Below, piece by piece: positions 24,547-34,248 of a stretch of 35,946 nucleotides of DNA. How positions within the stretch are numbered: position 1 is the first letter of the stretch; every line of letters starts with the position of its first letter. A program made the translations under genes and the position numbers. Below the pieces are notes generated by a model that searched no databases, was not told where the DNA came from, and saw only the letters and a list, made by a program, of their open reading frames with translations. The DNA comes from Flavobacterium araucananum (GTDB lineage Bacteria > Bacteroidota > Bacteroidia > Flavobacteriales > Flavobacteriaceae), in assembly GCF_002222055.1 (NCBI RefSeq), contig NZ_MUGS01000086.1, positions 1 through 35,946 on the forward strand, in the 5' to 3' direction.

Positions 24547-26001
24547 TTATGCTAACCCACGTGTTAACCAACCTCTTTTATTGGCTGTAACAATGGCGTA
24601 TGGTGTAATCCAGAATAAGCTAAAGGTGTAAAAAACACTATAAGAATACGCCCAAAGCGAGTCTGACAAATTGTATCTTTTAGCATAAAATAATACCGGA
24701 AAACTCGATACGATTAATATTCCCAAAAGTGTTGAACTCAAAAACAACAACGGATGCATGGCGATAAACAAAAACATAAAAATCATAAACGGATATGCCA
24801 TAACAATTTTCAAAGACTGGTTTAACCATAAAAGACGGGCACCAAATTTAGATTCTTTTCTAAAATCTGTAAAAACATATTTTCCCATTGCGATATTCTC
24901 ACGAACATTACTCCTGCTCCATCTGATAAACATTTTGTATAACCCGGTGTATTCTTCCGGCACATTGGTCAATACATAAGCATTTCTCTGAAACAATACA
25001 TGTTGTCCTTGTTTCAGGATCATATTTGTCATCGCACGATCTTCGCCAATATCTGATGGTTGTCCCATAAAAGTCTGGTTGATCCATTCGTCAAGACAAG
25101 CAAATACTGCCGTTTTACGATAGGCTGCTGCTGCTCCCGGAGTACAAAGTACAGAACCCAATTTGCTTTCGGCAGAACGCATGAACTCAAAACTCATGAC
25201 AAAACTTACGTTAAGCATTTTTGGTAATATTGCTTTTTTGCTATTCAGAACATGAACATTTCCTGCTACTGCGCCACATTTTTCATCTACCACAAACGGA
25301 CTTACTAAGTTGCGTAACGTATCTTTTTTTACAATCGAATCACTATCAACGGTTACAAATATTTCTCCCGTTCCCAATTCGAATCCACGATATAAGGCAT
25401 GACGTTTTCCTGCGTTTACAGGTTGTTGAAAAATCGTCAAACGATCTCCTAATTTTATTTTAGCCTGTTGCATCCAGTACCATGTATCATCTTTGCTTCC
25501 GTCATCTACCGCTAATATTTCCAGTTTATGTGCCGGAAAATCACTTTCGGCCAAACTCATCAAAGTATCCCAAACCAGTTTTCCCTCATTATACGCAGGA
25601 ACAATCACCGTACATGTTGGCAACAACTCATCTGTAACAGATTCGATTGGTTTGTATTTCATGTACAAGTAAGCGTTATATAGAAAAACTCCAGTCTGGA
25701 AAAAGAATAACAATCCCGCAACTACCAGAAACGGAAATCCCCAGGACGAATTCATTCTGTCGATCTGAAACTGATCAAAGTCCGCTTGCAAATAATACAC
25801 AGAATAAGCTCCGGCAAACAGTAAGATAAAAGTGCTTACCAAAACAAATAAACCAAATTTACTTTTGGTGCGCTCACTTACTTTCTTTGATGTTACCTTG
25901 TCATTACTAATACGAAAAATGGAACTGCTTAAGGTTTGTTCAGTACTACGATCTGGATTTGAAGTATAAAATTGTTCTGTTGTTAGGGTTTCACTTTTCA
26001 T
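24547..26001 (-). CDS. Membrane GT2 glycosyltransferase (hyaluronan/chitin synthase-like)
   Basis: This 484-residue processive-type family 2 glycosyltransferase has two N-terminal membrane helices (about 49-71, 88-112), then the GT-A domain: VIVPAYNEG (132-140), AVDDGS with Asp166/Asp167, NAGKRHAL (196-203), VTVDSDS with DSD at 219-221, and GEDRAMT (319-325) holding the catalytic-base acid. FIRWSRSNVRE (358-368) occupies the QxxRW position but has Met where Gln is usual. C-terminal helices (about 395-475) follow. The N-terminal 45 residues are polar and cytoplasmic. It should polymerise an extracellular polysaccharide from UDP-sugars; the sugar cannot be read. It is a single-gene unit with its own terminator, without deacetylase or export partners. 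Confidence 0.85.
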   Translation of the reverse strand: MKSETLTTEQFYTSNPDRSTEQTLSSSIFRISNDKVTSKKVSERTKSKFGLFVLVSTFILLFAGAYSVYYLQADFDQFQIDRMNSSWGFPFLVVAGLLFFFQTGVFLYNAYLYMKYKPIESVTDELLPTCTVIVPAYNEGKLVWDTLMSLAESDFPAHKLEILAVDDGSKDDTWYWMQQAKIKLGDRLTIFQQPVNAGKRHALYRGFELGTGEIFVTVDSDSIVKKDTLRNLVSPFVVDEKCGAVAGNVHVLNSKKAILPKMLNVSFVMSFEFMRSAESKLGSVLCTPGAAAAYRKTAVFACLDEWINQTFMGQPSDIGEDRAMTNMILKQGQHVLFQRNAYVLTNVPEEYTGLYKMFIRWSRSNVRENIAMGKYVFTDFRKESKFGARLLWLNQSLKIVMAYPFMIFMFLFIAMHPLLFLSSTLLGILIVSSFPVLFYAKRYNLSDSLWAYSYSVFYTFSLFWITPYAIVTANKRGWLTRGLA

Positions 26002-26529
26002 ATAACACTACTTTTGATTGCTTTGTATGGGCTTTTATTTAAAATTGCTTCCTACTGATTCTCTATTTTCATTTATCAATAAGGATTTTACATTATCCCA
26101 TTTTGCAAGCCTTGTGCCATTATCAGTTTTTACTGGTTTCTAGCAGTTTAACTATTTTTAGTGTTTTTGATGTGTGTAATTATTATACGTTTTCAGGATA
26201 CAGTATACAGTTTTATTGGGGGTTTGGGAGGTTTTGGGATTTGTTATTGTCATGCCATCCGCTGTATCTTTTTCATCCGCAGCTGCGCAAGAAAAAGGAT
26301 GCCGCTTCTGTCTGGGCTAGGGTAATTACCTTTATAAGAAATTTCTTTATTAAAATAAAAACAAAATTCATTCATAAAATATATAGCTATTCATATCCTT
26401 AACGGTTTTATCTACTAATCTTACGTTTTTATTCAATACTTTAGCAATCAGATTATTTTTTGTAATTGCGCATCAACAGTCTGAGAGTAAAAGAATATAG
26501 GAACGAATTTTAGGAAAGAATAGATTAAT
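26002..26529. other. Gene-free region upstream of the GT2 gene and RhuM remnant
   Basis: No convincing gene is present. It holds the upstream region of the minus-strand GT2 gene (no TAnnTTTG found), a G-rich tract with four G-runs on the plus strand (26218-26238), and the first REP-like repeat (26254-26319). Downstream is AT-rich DNA leading to the RhuM remnant. Confidence 0.5.
26254..26319 (+). repeat. 66-bp REP-like palindromic repeat, copy 1
   Basis: GCCATCCGCTGTATCTTTTT through CTGTCTGGGCTA. The centre folds as a hairpin (ATCTTTTTC / GAAAAAGGAT outer arms and TCCGC / GCGCA inner arms). It is identical to 27084-27149 except at two central positions. Confidence 0.85.
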
Positions 26530-27070
26530 ATGAACACGGGAGAAATACTTATATATCAAAATCTGGAAGGCAATATTAAAATCGATGTGCGACTTGAAGA
26601 AGAAACAGTTTGGCTAACTCAGGCACAAATTGCGTTGCTTTTTGGCAAAGGAAGATCTACTATTACGGAGCATATTATTAATGTTTTTAAAGAAGGCGAA
26701 CTTGACGAAAAAGTGGTATGTCGGGATTTCCGACTAACCTCTTTACATGGTGCTATTGAGGGAAAAACACAAGAAAAAAATGTTAAACATTACAATCTTG
26801 ATGTCATAATCTCTGTAGGTTACAGAGTAAAATCCCTTCAGGGTACGCAATTTCGTATTTGGGCAACCCAGCGACTAAAAGAATATATTGTAAAAGGTTT
26901 TGCGTTAAATGATGATCGTTTTAAATCTGGTAATACGATGAATTACTTTAACGAATTGCAGCAACGCATTCGTGAGATTCGAATATCTGAATCAATGGAT
27001 TTCAAATTTATTCGAACGTCAAAACGAATCAACATTTGCTGATATCTTTGATAAATACTTTAATAATTAA
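26530..27070 (+). pseudogene. Truncated, frameshifted RhuM-family gene
   Basis: From ATG 26530 the frame gives about 156 residues typical of the RhuM virulence family: VWLTQAQIALLFGKGRSTIT, DVIISVGYRVKSLQGTQFRI, WATQRLKEYIVKGFALNDDR and MNYFNELQQRIREIR. Family members are around 330 residues; here similarity stops after IREIR. The original frame runs into SESMDFKFIRTSKRINIC and stops at 27042, while the +1 frame continues with a protein-like tail (EYLNQWISNLFERQNESTFA, DIFDKYFNN) to TAA at 27070. It is therefore a remnant with an internal deletion and a frameshift. It is enclosed by two nearly identical 66-base repeats. RhuM function is not established. Confidence 0.75.
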
Positions 27071-27083
27071 GAAGCTATTTCCA

Positions 27084-27149
27084 GCCATCCGCTGTATCTT
27101 TTTCATCCGCAGCCGCGGAAGAAAAAGGATGCCGCTTCTGTCTGGGCTA
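27084..27149 (+). repeat. 66-bp REP-like palindromic repeat, copy 2
   Basis: Same sequence and orientation as 26254-26319, differing at two central bases. The inner stem here is perfect (TCCGC-AGCC-GCGGA). It begins 14 bases after the tail of the RhuM remnant. Confidence 0.85.
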
Positions 27150-27188
27150 TAAAATTTGTTTTTATAAGACCTTTAGTTTAAAAACAAA

Positions 27189-27222
27189 AAAACTGCCCGA
27201 AATAAATCCCGGACAGTTTCGT
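27189..27222 (-). terminator. Terminator of the second SusCD transcript
   Basis: On the minus strand GAAACTGTCCGGG and CGGGCAGTTT form a stem with one G-T or mismatch position, followed by TTTTTTTGTTTT, 24 bases after the susD stop. Confidence 0.9.
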
Positions 27223-27245
27223 TTTATTTAATTACCCATAAAATT

Positions 27246-28721
27246 TTAGAGTTCATTTTGCTTCACTAACGGATTTGCATTAATTTCGGCTCTGGGAATC
27301 AACCATTGCCATCTTTTATCGGTTGAAGGAACCGTTAGAACTCCGTTTACGATTGCAGAATCGTGATTTGCTCCTGTTCTGTCAAGGCTTGAATTGGTTC
27401 TCTTGAGATCAAAAAACCGAAACCCTTCTCCCCACAATTCTATTCTTCTTTGCACTAGTATTTCCTCGACCAAAGCTTGTCCGGTATTGGCAGATAAAAC
27501 ATACTGAGGGTTTCTTGTTTTTTCGAAATCAAAAAGTAGTATCGCAGCATCAGCCTGACCTAATCTTGCTTTTGCTTCGGCTTCTATAAGATACATTTCG
27601 GCAACACGCATATAAGGTACATCGCACCTGCTATCGCCTGTACTTATCGATAAGAATTTTTGACTTGTATACGGGAATTTTGCAAAATTACTTGCCAAAG
27701 AAAGCCCCGGATGTTTACCGTCTTTGCTAAAAATAGTAGCGCGTACATCTGATGGTGGAATCAAATTATATAATTTGCTGTTAATTGCTTTTGGACAAGA
27801 GCGTATTACTGTCGAATTGTAATTTCGGGACATATAAGCACCAAAATTCCCAAAATAATCCGTTTGAACTTCGTTAATATGGCTGCCCCACATCCATTCT
27901 TTATTGTTATAATCATTAAAGCCCGCTTTATATTCTGTAACATTCATTAAATTCATTCCTGATCTTGCCTGATTAGCATAATCAACAGCAATTGCCCAAT
28001 TGCCCTGAGTCAGGGATACACGAGCTTTTAATCCTTGAGCTACTTTGAGATCCAGATGAGAGTTATTTGGTTTTAGATATCCTGTTAGCAAAACATTTGC
28101 CTCATCGAGATCTTTATTAATTTGAGTATAAACTTCCTCGACTGTAGAACGCGGATAATTATCGTTACCAACCGTTAGAATAATCGGTACACCCTGTTGA
28201 GCATTCGTTTCTCCGTTTACATATCTCTTCCCAAACAACTGCACCAACTGAAAATGGCAAAAAGCACGGTACAATAAGGCTTGTCCTTTTACGATATTTT
28301 TATCCTCAGTTGACCCAATAGCAACATCTGCGGCATTTATAACAGTATTTGCATTTCTGATGATTCGATAATAAGTGCGGTACGGAAAACGAACGTCCTG
28401 AGCATTTTCATTACTTAATCCGCTCCAATTGTACACTGCCAAAAACCAACCGTTTGTAACCGGAAAAACAATATCATCGCCTACAATATCAGTTTGCTGC
28501 ATTAATCCGCCCAAGCCACATTCATTTTGATTCGATTCGTATCTAATATATAAAGATCTGTGAATACCATTTAAAGTCGTCATTAAATTTTCTGTGGTTT
28601 TGGTCGCCGCATTATAGTCTACAAATTCTGTTGGTTCTTTTTCCAAAAAATCTTTCGAGCAGGATGTTAAGACCAATATTGCTATTATAGAAAATAGCTG
28701 TTTTATATCATTTGATTTCAT
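27246..28721 (-). CDS. SusD/RagB-family substrate-binding lipoprotein 2
   Basis: This 491-residue outer-membrane lipoprotein has signal peptide MKSNDIKQLFSIIAILVLTSC (Cys21), followed by SKDFLEKEP, typical of surface SusD proteins. SusD features include QALLYRAFCHFQLVQLFGKR, DVPYMRVAEMYLIEAEAKAR, IELWGEGFRFFDLKRTN and the C-terminal WQWLIPRAEINANP. It lies 11 bases after susC 2 and is translated from the same transcript. No enzyme gene accompanies the pair, so the substrate cannot be inferred. Confidence 0.92.
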   Translation of the reverse strand: MKSNDIKQLFSIIAILVLTSCSKDFLEKEPTEFVDYNAATKTTENLMTTLNGIHRSLYIRYESNQNECGLGGLMQQTDIVGDDIVFPVTNGWFLAVYNWSGLSNENAQDVRFPYRTYYRIIRNANTVINAADVAIGSTEDKNIVKGQALLYRAFCHFQLVQLFGKRYVNGETNAQQGVPIILTVGNDNYPRSTVEEVYTQINKDLDEANVLLTGYLKPNNSHLDLKVAQGLKARVSLTQGNWAIAVDYANQARSGMNLMNVTEYKAGFNDYNNKEWMWGSHINEVQTDYFGNFGAYMSRNYNSTVIRSCPKAINSKLYNLIPPSDVRATIFSKDGKHPGLSLASNFAKFPYTSQKFLSISTGDSRCDVPYMRVAEMYLIEAEAKARLGQADAAILLFDFEKTRNPQYVLSANTGQALVEEILVQRRIELWGEGFRFFDLKRTNSSLDRTGANHDSAIVNGVLTVPSTDKRWQWLIPRAEINANPLVKQNEL

Positions 28722-28732
28722 ACTGTTGAAAT

Positions 28733-31700
28733 TTAAAAGTTTAAGTTAAATCCTAACGTGATTATTCTTGACGGAATGTATCTGTTTTGAGTCGTACCGT
28801 TAAAAGTTTGAGTAGGGTCCATTCCCTGACGTTTTGTAAACAGCAATAAGTTTTCGCCGTTTACATAAACTGTAGCATTCTCAATAGCGAGTTTCGATAT
28901 CAAATCAGCAGGAATTTTGTACGATAAATTAATCTGCCTTAAAGCCAGATAGTCTGATCTTGTTAGCCATCTGTCTGAAGCAGCAGAAGATTGTGTATTT
29001 CTATTAACATCCAGTCGCGGAACATCTGTAATATCTCCGGGTTTCTGCCATCTTCTTAGAATGTCTGTACTAAAAGCTGATCCGTAATTATTACCGGTAT
29101 GCATTAAACCTGAATAATTTGAATCGTACATTTTACCCCCTATTTGATACGAACATAAAACCTCGAGCTGAATTCCTTTGTATTTGAACGTGTTACCAAA
29201 ACTTCCAAACAAATCCGGAATTGCTGAACCTGCATAATGATACAAAGCTTTGTTTTGATCTGTGGTTACATTTACTCCATTTACAACCCTTGCGGCAGGA
29301 TCATTATTGACCATCAAGGCAGGATCTGCAACGTACAAGGCATATCCGTCTGCAGGATCTACACCATACCAGGCTCTTAGCCAGTAATCATACAACGACT
29401 GCCCTACAGCAAGTTTCTTGGTACCGCTAACAATTTCTTTTTGGGGCAAACTCGTGATTTCGTTATGAATCGTTGAGGCGTTTATATTCAAATTCCAAGT
29501 AAAATCATTGATCTTAAGAATCACACCATCCATCGAAACCTCAACTCCCCTGTTGTACATCGAGCCAATATTTTCGACCCGGTTATCCAAACCTGATGAG
29601 AGCGCATTGGGTACTGAAAAAATAAGTCCGTTTGTGTTTCTGTTGTAATACTCTACACTCCCCTTTAGCCTGTTTTTAAACAATGCAAATTCTACGGCTA
29701 TATCTTTTTGAGTATTTACTTCCCATTTCAAATTCGATGCTCCTGCCGCATCTGTAACAATACCGCCTTCATTGCCGTTATCATAACCCAGACTATAAGT
29801 AGGCTGACTTACATAAAAGCTCAAACCACTGTTACTGATATGAGAGTCGTTGCCCACTTCGCCTATCGAAGCTCTTAATTTCAAATCATTGATCCAGGAA
29901 TTATGGGTCAAGAAATTTTCTTTAGACATTCTCCAGGCACCTCCAAAGGACCAAAAATTTCCCCAACGATTGTTCTCTGCAAATTTTGAAGATCCGTCTC
30001 TTCTTAACGATGCCGAAAAAATGTATTTGTCCTTATAATCATATCCAACTCTCGAAAAATAAGATTCTGTAGCATAATTTCTGGTGTAAGAGTCTAAGTT
30101 TGTAGTAGTGGCATAATTTATAAACTCTCTAATGTCCGGAACTACCTGACCCGTTTTGGTTCCGGTTGTAAAATTAGTTTCGTAATCAAAACTTTCGTGA
30201 CCTGCTAATGCCGAAATATTATGATTGCCAATTTTCTTAGAATAATTAAGCAATTGGTTGTAAGTTACTCCGGTCAGGATAGTATCTTCTTTGCTCATTA
30301 AACCTGTAGGGGCACCATCGCCAATCTCAGTATTGTACGTATAAGTTCTGTTAAAATACGATTTATCGATAGAAGCATTCGTAGTAAATTTGAAATCTTT
30401 CAAAAAAGTTATTTCAAAATAAGTCCGTGCCGAGAGTGCTAATCCTTTTTCATTATTAGTATTGTTTAATGTTTCGTACACAATATTTCGACCATTAGAA
30501 GCACCGGAACCCCGGGTTGTAGAATATATCTTATTTCCTGCGGCGTCTAGCTCATAAGCACCATTTTCTGTATGATCATAAACCGGATATATAGGTCCCA
30601 TATAGCGTACAGTTCTAAAAACATTACTAAAGGCTGCTGTATTATCTACACCATCTACTGCCAATTTTGAATTTGTTACGGCACCGGACATATTAATTCC
30701 TGTTTTAAACCATTCTTTTAGGCTTGTATTCAAATTCAGACGTGCTGTTGTTCTTTCAAAATCTGATTTCCTAATATATCCTTCTTCTTTTAAATGTCCG
30801 AGAGAGGCAAAATAGTTTGATTTTTCTGATTTTCCCTGATACGACAAATCTACATTCTGGCGCACTCCTGCTCTTTGCAAAGGTGCTGCCCAATCCAGAT
30901 CCTGAGGATATAACAATTGTGCATTGGGGTTTAATTTTCCGTTGGTTCCTACGATACTTGCTCCGGGAACATTAAACGGATTAGTGACCAAAACTACAGG
31001 AACTCTGCCGGACGCATATTCATTAGCGGCATCAATTTGTGCCTGTGTTGCCATAGGACGGCTGTTTCTAATGGCTTCCCACTCCAGAGGATAATAGTCG
31101 TAGGCATTGACTCTGTCATACTCTTTTATGGATCGTGAGGTCATCCCTGTACTCATGTGTAATGAGAACTTATCTCTGGCTGACTTTCCTGTTTTTGTGG
31201 TAATGATAATAACCCCATTTGCCGCTTTTGAACCATAAAGTGATGTCGAAGAAGCATCTTTTAAGACCGTTAAACTCTCGATATCATTAGAATTTAAATT
31301 GCTGATATCCCCGGCAAACGGAACTCCATCTAAAATATACAAAGGTGTGTTTGAACCATTGACAGAGCTAAATCCGCGTATCCTGATTGCAGGTGCTGCT
31401 CCGGGTTGTCCTGCCGAACTCTGAATTTGAACTCCGGAAGTGCTTCCTTCTAAAACGGACAGTGCATTGGTTAGTGGTCTGTTTTCCAGTTGTTCTGCTT
31501 TTATTTGTGTGGCAGAGCCGGTATACAAAGATTTTCTTGCACTGCCATACGCCACTACTACCACTTCGTCTAATGTTTTTCCTTCTTCTTGCAGGACAAT
31601 ATGTACTGTCGAAGCAATTCCTACTGTCATACTTTTATCCTGCATTCCCATATACGAAAACACAAGTACATCGCCCGTTTTTGCCTGAACAGAAAACTGA

Positions 31701-31873
31701 CCATCAAAGTCTGTCTGAGTACCACTTTTTGTACCTTTTACAAGAATATTGACTCCTGGAATTGGTCCTCGGTTATCTGAAACCATTCCCGAAATCTTTC
31801 TTTCCTGCGAAACAGAAATTTGAGCGATTAACAACATCATAGTTGCTATAATCCATTTAAATTTTACCCTCAT
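28733..31873 (-). CDS. SusC/RagA TonB-dependent transporter 2
   Basis: This 1046-residue outer-membrane transporter has signal peptide MRVKFKWIIATMMLLIAQIS ending near VSQ. It then carries a carboxypeptidase-regulatory-like domain (ISGMVSDNRGPIPGVNILVK, FDGQFSVQAKTGDVLVFSYM), the plug with EVVVVAYGSARKSLYTGSAT and GSKAANGVIIITTKTGKS, and the beta-barrel ending SRIITLGFNLNF. It lacks the STN domain found in the SusC at 12885, and no FecR or sigma gene is adjacent, so control differs: either constitutive or by an unlinked regulator. It forms an operon with the SusD at 27246. Confidence 0.93.
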   Translation of the reverse strand: MRVKFKWIIATMMLLIAQISVSQERKISGMVSDNRGPIPGVNILVKGTKSGTQTDFDGQFSVQAKTGDVLVFSYMGMQDKSMTVGIASTVHIVLQEEGKTLDEVVVVAYGSARKSLYTGSATQIKAEQLENRPLTNALSVLEGSTSGVQIQSSAGQPGAAPAIRIRGFSSVNGSNTPLYILDGVPFAGDISNLNSNDIESLTVLKDASSTSLYGSKAANGVIIITTKTGKSARDKFSLHMSTGMTSRSIKEYDRVNAYDYYPLEWEAIRNSRPMATQAQIDAANEYASGRVPVVLVTNPFNVPGASIVGTNGKLNPNAQLLYPQDLDWAAPLQRAGVRQNVDLSYQGKSEKSNYFASLGHLKEEGYIRKSDFERTTARLNLNTSLKEWFKTGINMSGAVTNSKLAVDGVDNTAAFSNVFRTVRYMGPIYPVYDHTENGAYELDAAGNKIYSTTRGSGASNGRNIVYETLNNTNNEKGLALSARTYFEITFLKDFKFTTNASIDKSYFNRTYTYNTEIGDGAPTGLMSKEDTILTGVTYNQLLNYSKKIGNHNISALAGHESFDYETNFTTGTKTGQVVPDIREFINYATTTNLDSYTRNYATESYFSRVGYDYKDKYIFSASLRRDGSSKFAENNRWGNFWSFGGAWRMSKENFLTHNSWINDLKLRASIGEVGNDSHISNSGLSFYVSQPTYSLGYDNGNEGGIVTDAAGASNLKWEVNTQKDIAVEFALFKNRLKGSVEYYNRNTNGLIFSVPNALSSGLDNRVENIGSMYNRGVEVSMDGVILKINDFTWNLNINASTIHNEITSLPQKEIVSGTKKLAVGQSLYDYWLRAWYGVDPADGYALYVADPALMVNNDPAARVVNGVNVTTDQNKALYHYAGSAIPDLFGSFGNTFKYKGIQLEVLCSYQIGGKMYDSNYSGLMHTGNNYGSAFSTDILRRWQKPGDITDVPRLDVNRNTQSSAASDRWLTRSDYLALRQINLSYKIPADLISKLAIENATVYVNGENLLLFTKRQGMDPTQTFNGTTQNRYIPSRIITLGFNLNF

Positions 31874-32017
31874 GTCAAATTTTATTGGTTAATAATCTGA
31901 CAAAAATGAGGAATATATCTTACAGAAACTAATTTATTTTCTAAATATCATTAATTTATTAGATTATTTCTTAAAAATAAAATAACGAAGGTACTATTTG
32001 CCCTTGATAACAGAACG

Positions 32018-32044
32018 AGAGTAAATTTTTGAGATATTTACTCT
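32018..32044. repeat. Perfect inverted repeat downstream of the exporter operon
   Basis: AGAGTAAAT and ATTTACTCT form a perfect 9-base stem with a 9-base loop, 23 bases after the ABC exporter stop. No T-run follows on the minus strand, so it may be a 3'-end stabiliser or weak terminator. Confidence 0.5.
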
Positions 32045-32066
32045 TGAAATTAAAATAGTGAAATCT

Positions 32067-34235
32067 TTAAACCAAACTTTGTTTTTGCCATAGATCAAAG
32101 TATTTTTCTTTTTTCTCTAATAAAGCATGATGGTTCCCAGACTCTATAATTTCTCCGTTTTGCATAACCATAATTTTGTCTGCACTTGCAATGGTGCTTA
32201 GTCTATGGGCTATAATAATAATTGTCTTACCCTCTTTTTTGAAGTTGTCTATGGTTTGTTTAACGATCATTTCAGAATTTGTATCTAATGATGATGTTGC
32301 TTCATCCATCAATAAAATATCAGGATTTTTATAGAGTGCTCTTGCAATTGCAATTCGCTGTTTTTGACCACCAGATAACATTGCTCCATTTTCACCTATT
32401 TGAGTCTCAAAGCTATTTGGTAATTTTTCTACAAAATCGTTAATCCCTAATTGTTTTGATAAATCTAAAACTCTCTGGATATCAGGAAACGGATCTCCCA
32501 AAGCAATATTCTCGATAATGTTTCCAGAAAACAAATTAAGTTGTTGCGGTATAACACCTATAGATTGTCTTAAACTTTTATAATGTATAAATTGACTATC
32601 ATAGTCTCCAATATAGATTTTACCTTCTTTTATGGGATACAAGTTTTGCAATAATGAAATTAATGTCGTTTTACCACTTCCGCTTTCGCCTACAATAGCT
32701 GTAGTTTCGTTTTTTTTGAATATAGCATTAAAATTTTTAAAAACTTCTATCCGGGAACCATATCTAAAACTAACATTCTCAAATTTTATATCTCCAATAC
32801 TTTCTCTTTTCAACTCTACTTTATTTTCTGTTGCCTCTCTTTCCAAATCCATTATTTCAAAAAGTCTGTCGGCTGCTATTAATGCATTTTGTGCGGTTTT
32901 ATTCATGCCTATCAAAGATGCAACAGGCGATGTAAAATATCCAATCAAAGCATAAAAAGAAAACAATTCTCCAGGCGTAATGTTCCTGTCAATTACATAT
33001 CCGGATCCAATCCACATTAAGATAATGGTAAAAACAGAAGCTAAAAATTGTGTAGAGGTGCCAGCAAAAATCCCATTTAGTCCAGATTTATAAGTGCTGA
33101 ACAATAGTTTTACGAACTTGTTTTCTGTCTTTAAATTCGAAAAATCTTCTATTCCAAATTCTTTTACAGTCCTTACATGAGTAATACTTTCTACTAACTG
33201 AGTTTGAAGTTCGGCTGCATTTTCCATAATGCTTCGTTCTACTTTTTTATTGAATTTGTTTAAAACAAAATAGACTGCTGCATAAAATGGAATTACAAGT
33301 AAAATTACCAAAGCCAATTTCCAATAATAGGTAAACATTAAGGCAAATGAAAAAATGACAATAAAAACATTTACAATCATTTCGATTGCTACTTCATTTA
33401 TAAACGAACGAATTTTTATCGCATCATTTATTCTGGAAGTGATTTCGCCTATTTGCATCGTATCAAAAAACCTTTGTGGCAAATGAAGCAGGTGTTTATA
33501 ATAACCCAGAATTAATTTAGCATCGATTAACTGACCTGTTTTCATGACAAAAATGCTTTTTTTTGAACCTATATACGCCTGAAGTAAGATAACAGCAATC
33601 ATAGAAATACTCAACAAATTAAGCAGATTTCTATTGCCGTCTACCAAAACATAATCTGTAATTTTTTGTATATAAATCGACATTGCCAACCCCAAAACAG
33701 TAAATAGAATAGCACCAACTAAAGCCTGAATTAAAATAATTTTATGGGGCTGGATTAAATCCCAAAAACGTTTTGTTGGCGATTTTTTTTCATTTGCAAT
33801 TTTAAAATCTTCATTGGGTGCAAAAAGAATTAAAACGCCTGACCATATTTTCTGGAATTCTTGAAAAGTATAATGCTCTATTTTTCCAGGCCCCGGATCC
33901 ATTACTGCAATTTTTGATTGATTCTCTTTTTTTGATTTTTCAACCTTATAAATCACTATATAATGTTGCAATTGCTCTTTTGTAATGATGTGTGCAATTG
34001 CGGGTAACGGTATTTTGTCTAAAGAATCAATACCACCTTTTACTCCTTTTGCAGTAAAACCCATTTTCTCTGCCCCCTCAATAATGCCCAATACATTGGT
34101 ACCACGCTTATCTGTATTGGCGTATTGGCGTATTCTTGCTATAGGTAGATTAACCCTGTGATGATTTCCAATAGATGCCAAACAAGCAGCACCACAATCT
34201 TTAATATCATGTTGTTTAATTTTTATTGATGCCAT
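32067..34235 (-). CDS. C39 peptidase-containing ABC transporter (PCAT)
   Basis: This 722-residue inner-membrane exporter cleaves double-glycine leaders and secretes the core peptide. Residues 1-140 are a C39 cysteine peptidase: Gln8, IKDCGAACLASIG with Cys14, LQHYIVI with His91 and VMDPG with Asp113, so the catalytic set is complete. Six transmembrane helices span about 165-445. The nucleotide-binding domain has Walker A GESGSGKTT (516-524), signature LSGGQKQR (620-627) and Walker B ILLMDEATSSLD (640-651). It lies 13 bases after the HlyD gene. The cognate substrate is most probably the double-glycine peptide at 35730-35903 in the same orientation. There is no sign of a modification enzyme gene in the window. 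Confidence 0.93.
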   Translation of the reverse strand: MASIKIKQHDIKDCGAACLASIGNHHRVNLPIARIRQYANTDKRGTNVLGIIEGAEKMGFTAKGVKGGIDSLDKIPLPAIAHIITKEQLQHYIVIYKVEKSKKENQSKIAVMDPGPGKIEHYTFQEFQKIWSGVLILFAPNEDFKIANEKKSPTKRFWDLIQPHKIILIQALVGAILFTVLGLAMSIYIQKITDYVLVDGNRNLLNLLSISMIAVILLQAYIGSKKSIFVMKTGQLIDAKLILGYYKHLLHLPQRFFDTMQIGEITSRINDAIKIRSFINEVAIEMIVNVFIVIFSFALMFTYYWKLALVILLVIPFYAAVYFVLNKFNKKVERSIMENAAELQTQLVESITHVRTVKEFGIEDFSNLKTENKFVKLLFSTYKSGLNGIFAGTSTQFLASVFTIILMWIGSGYVIDRNITPGELFSFYALIGYFTSPVASLIGMNKTAQNALIAADRLFEIMDLEREATENKVELKRESIGDIKFENVSFRYGSRIEVFKNFNAIFKKNETTAIVGESGSGKTTLISLLQNLYPIKEGKIYIGDYDSQFIHYKSLRQSIGVIPQQLNLFSGNIIENIALGDPFPDIQRVLDLSKQLGINDFVEKLPNSFETQIGENGAMLSGGQKQRIAIARALYKNPDILLMDEATSSLDTNSEMIVKQTIDNFKKEGKTIIIIAHRLSTIASADKIMVMQNGEIIESGNHHALLEKKEKYFDLWQKQSLV

Positions 34236-34248
34236 TTTTTAGTATTAA

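Noticed and set aside
26103..26402. Open frame of 99 codons on the plus strand
   Set aside because: It runs through the 66-bp palindromic repeat and the G-rich tract, has no recognisable domain, and is an open frame by chance.
27246..31873. Second SusCD pair as part of the peptide-secretion system
   Set aside because: It is a separate transcript with its own terminator, and SusCD proteins import nutrients; adjacency to the exporter operon is not evidence of a shared role.
32640..32960. Plus-strand open frame opposite the ABC exporter
   Set aside because: It is antisense to the well-supported nucleotide-binding domain of the exporter and has no recognisable features.
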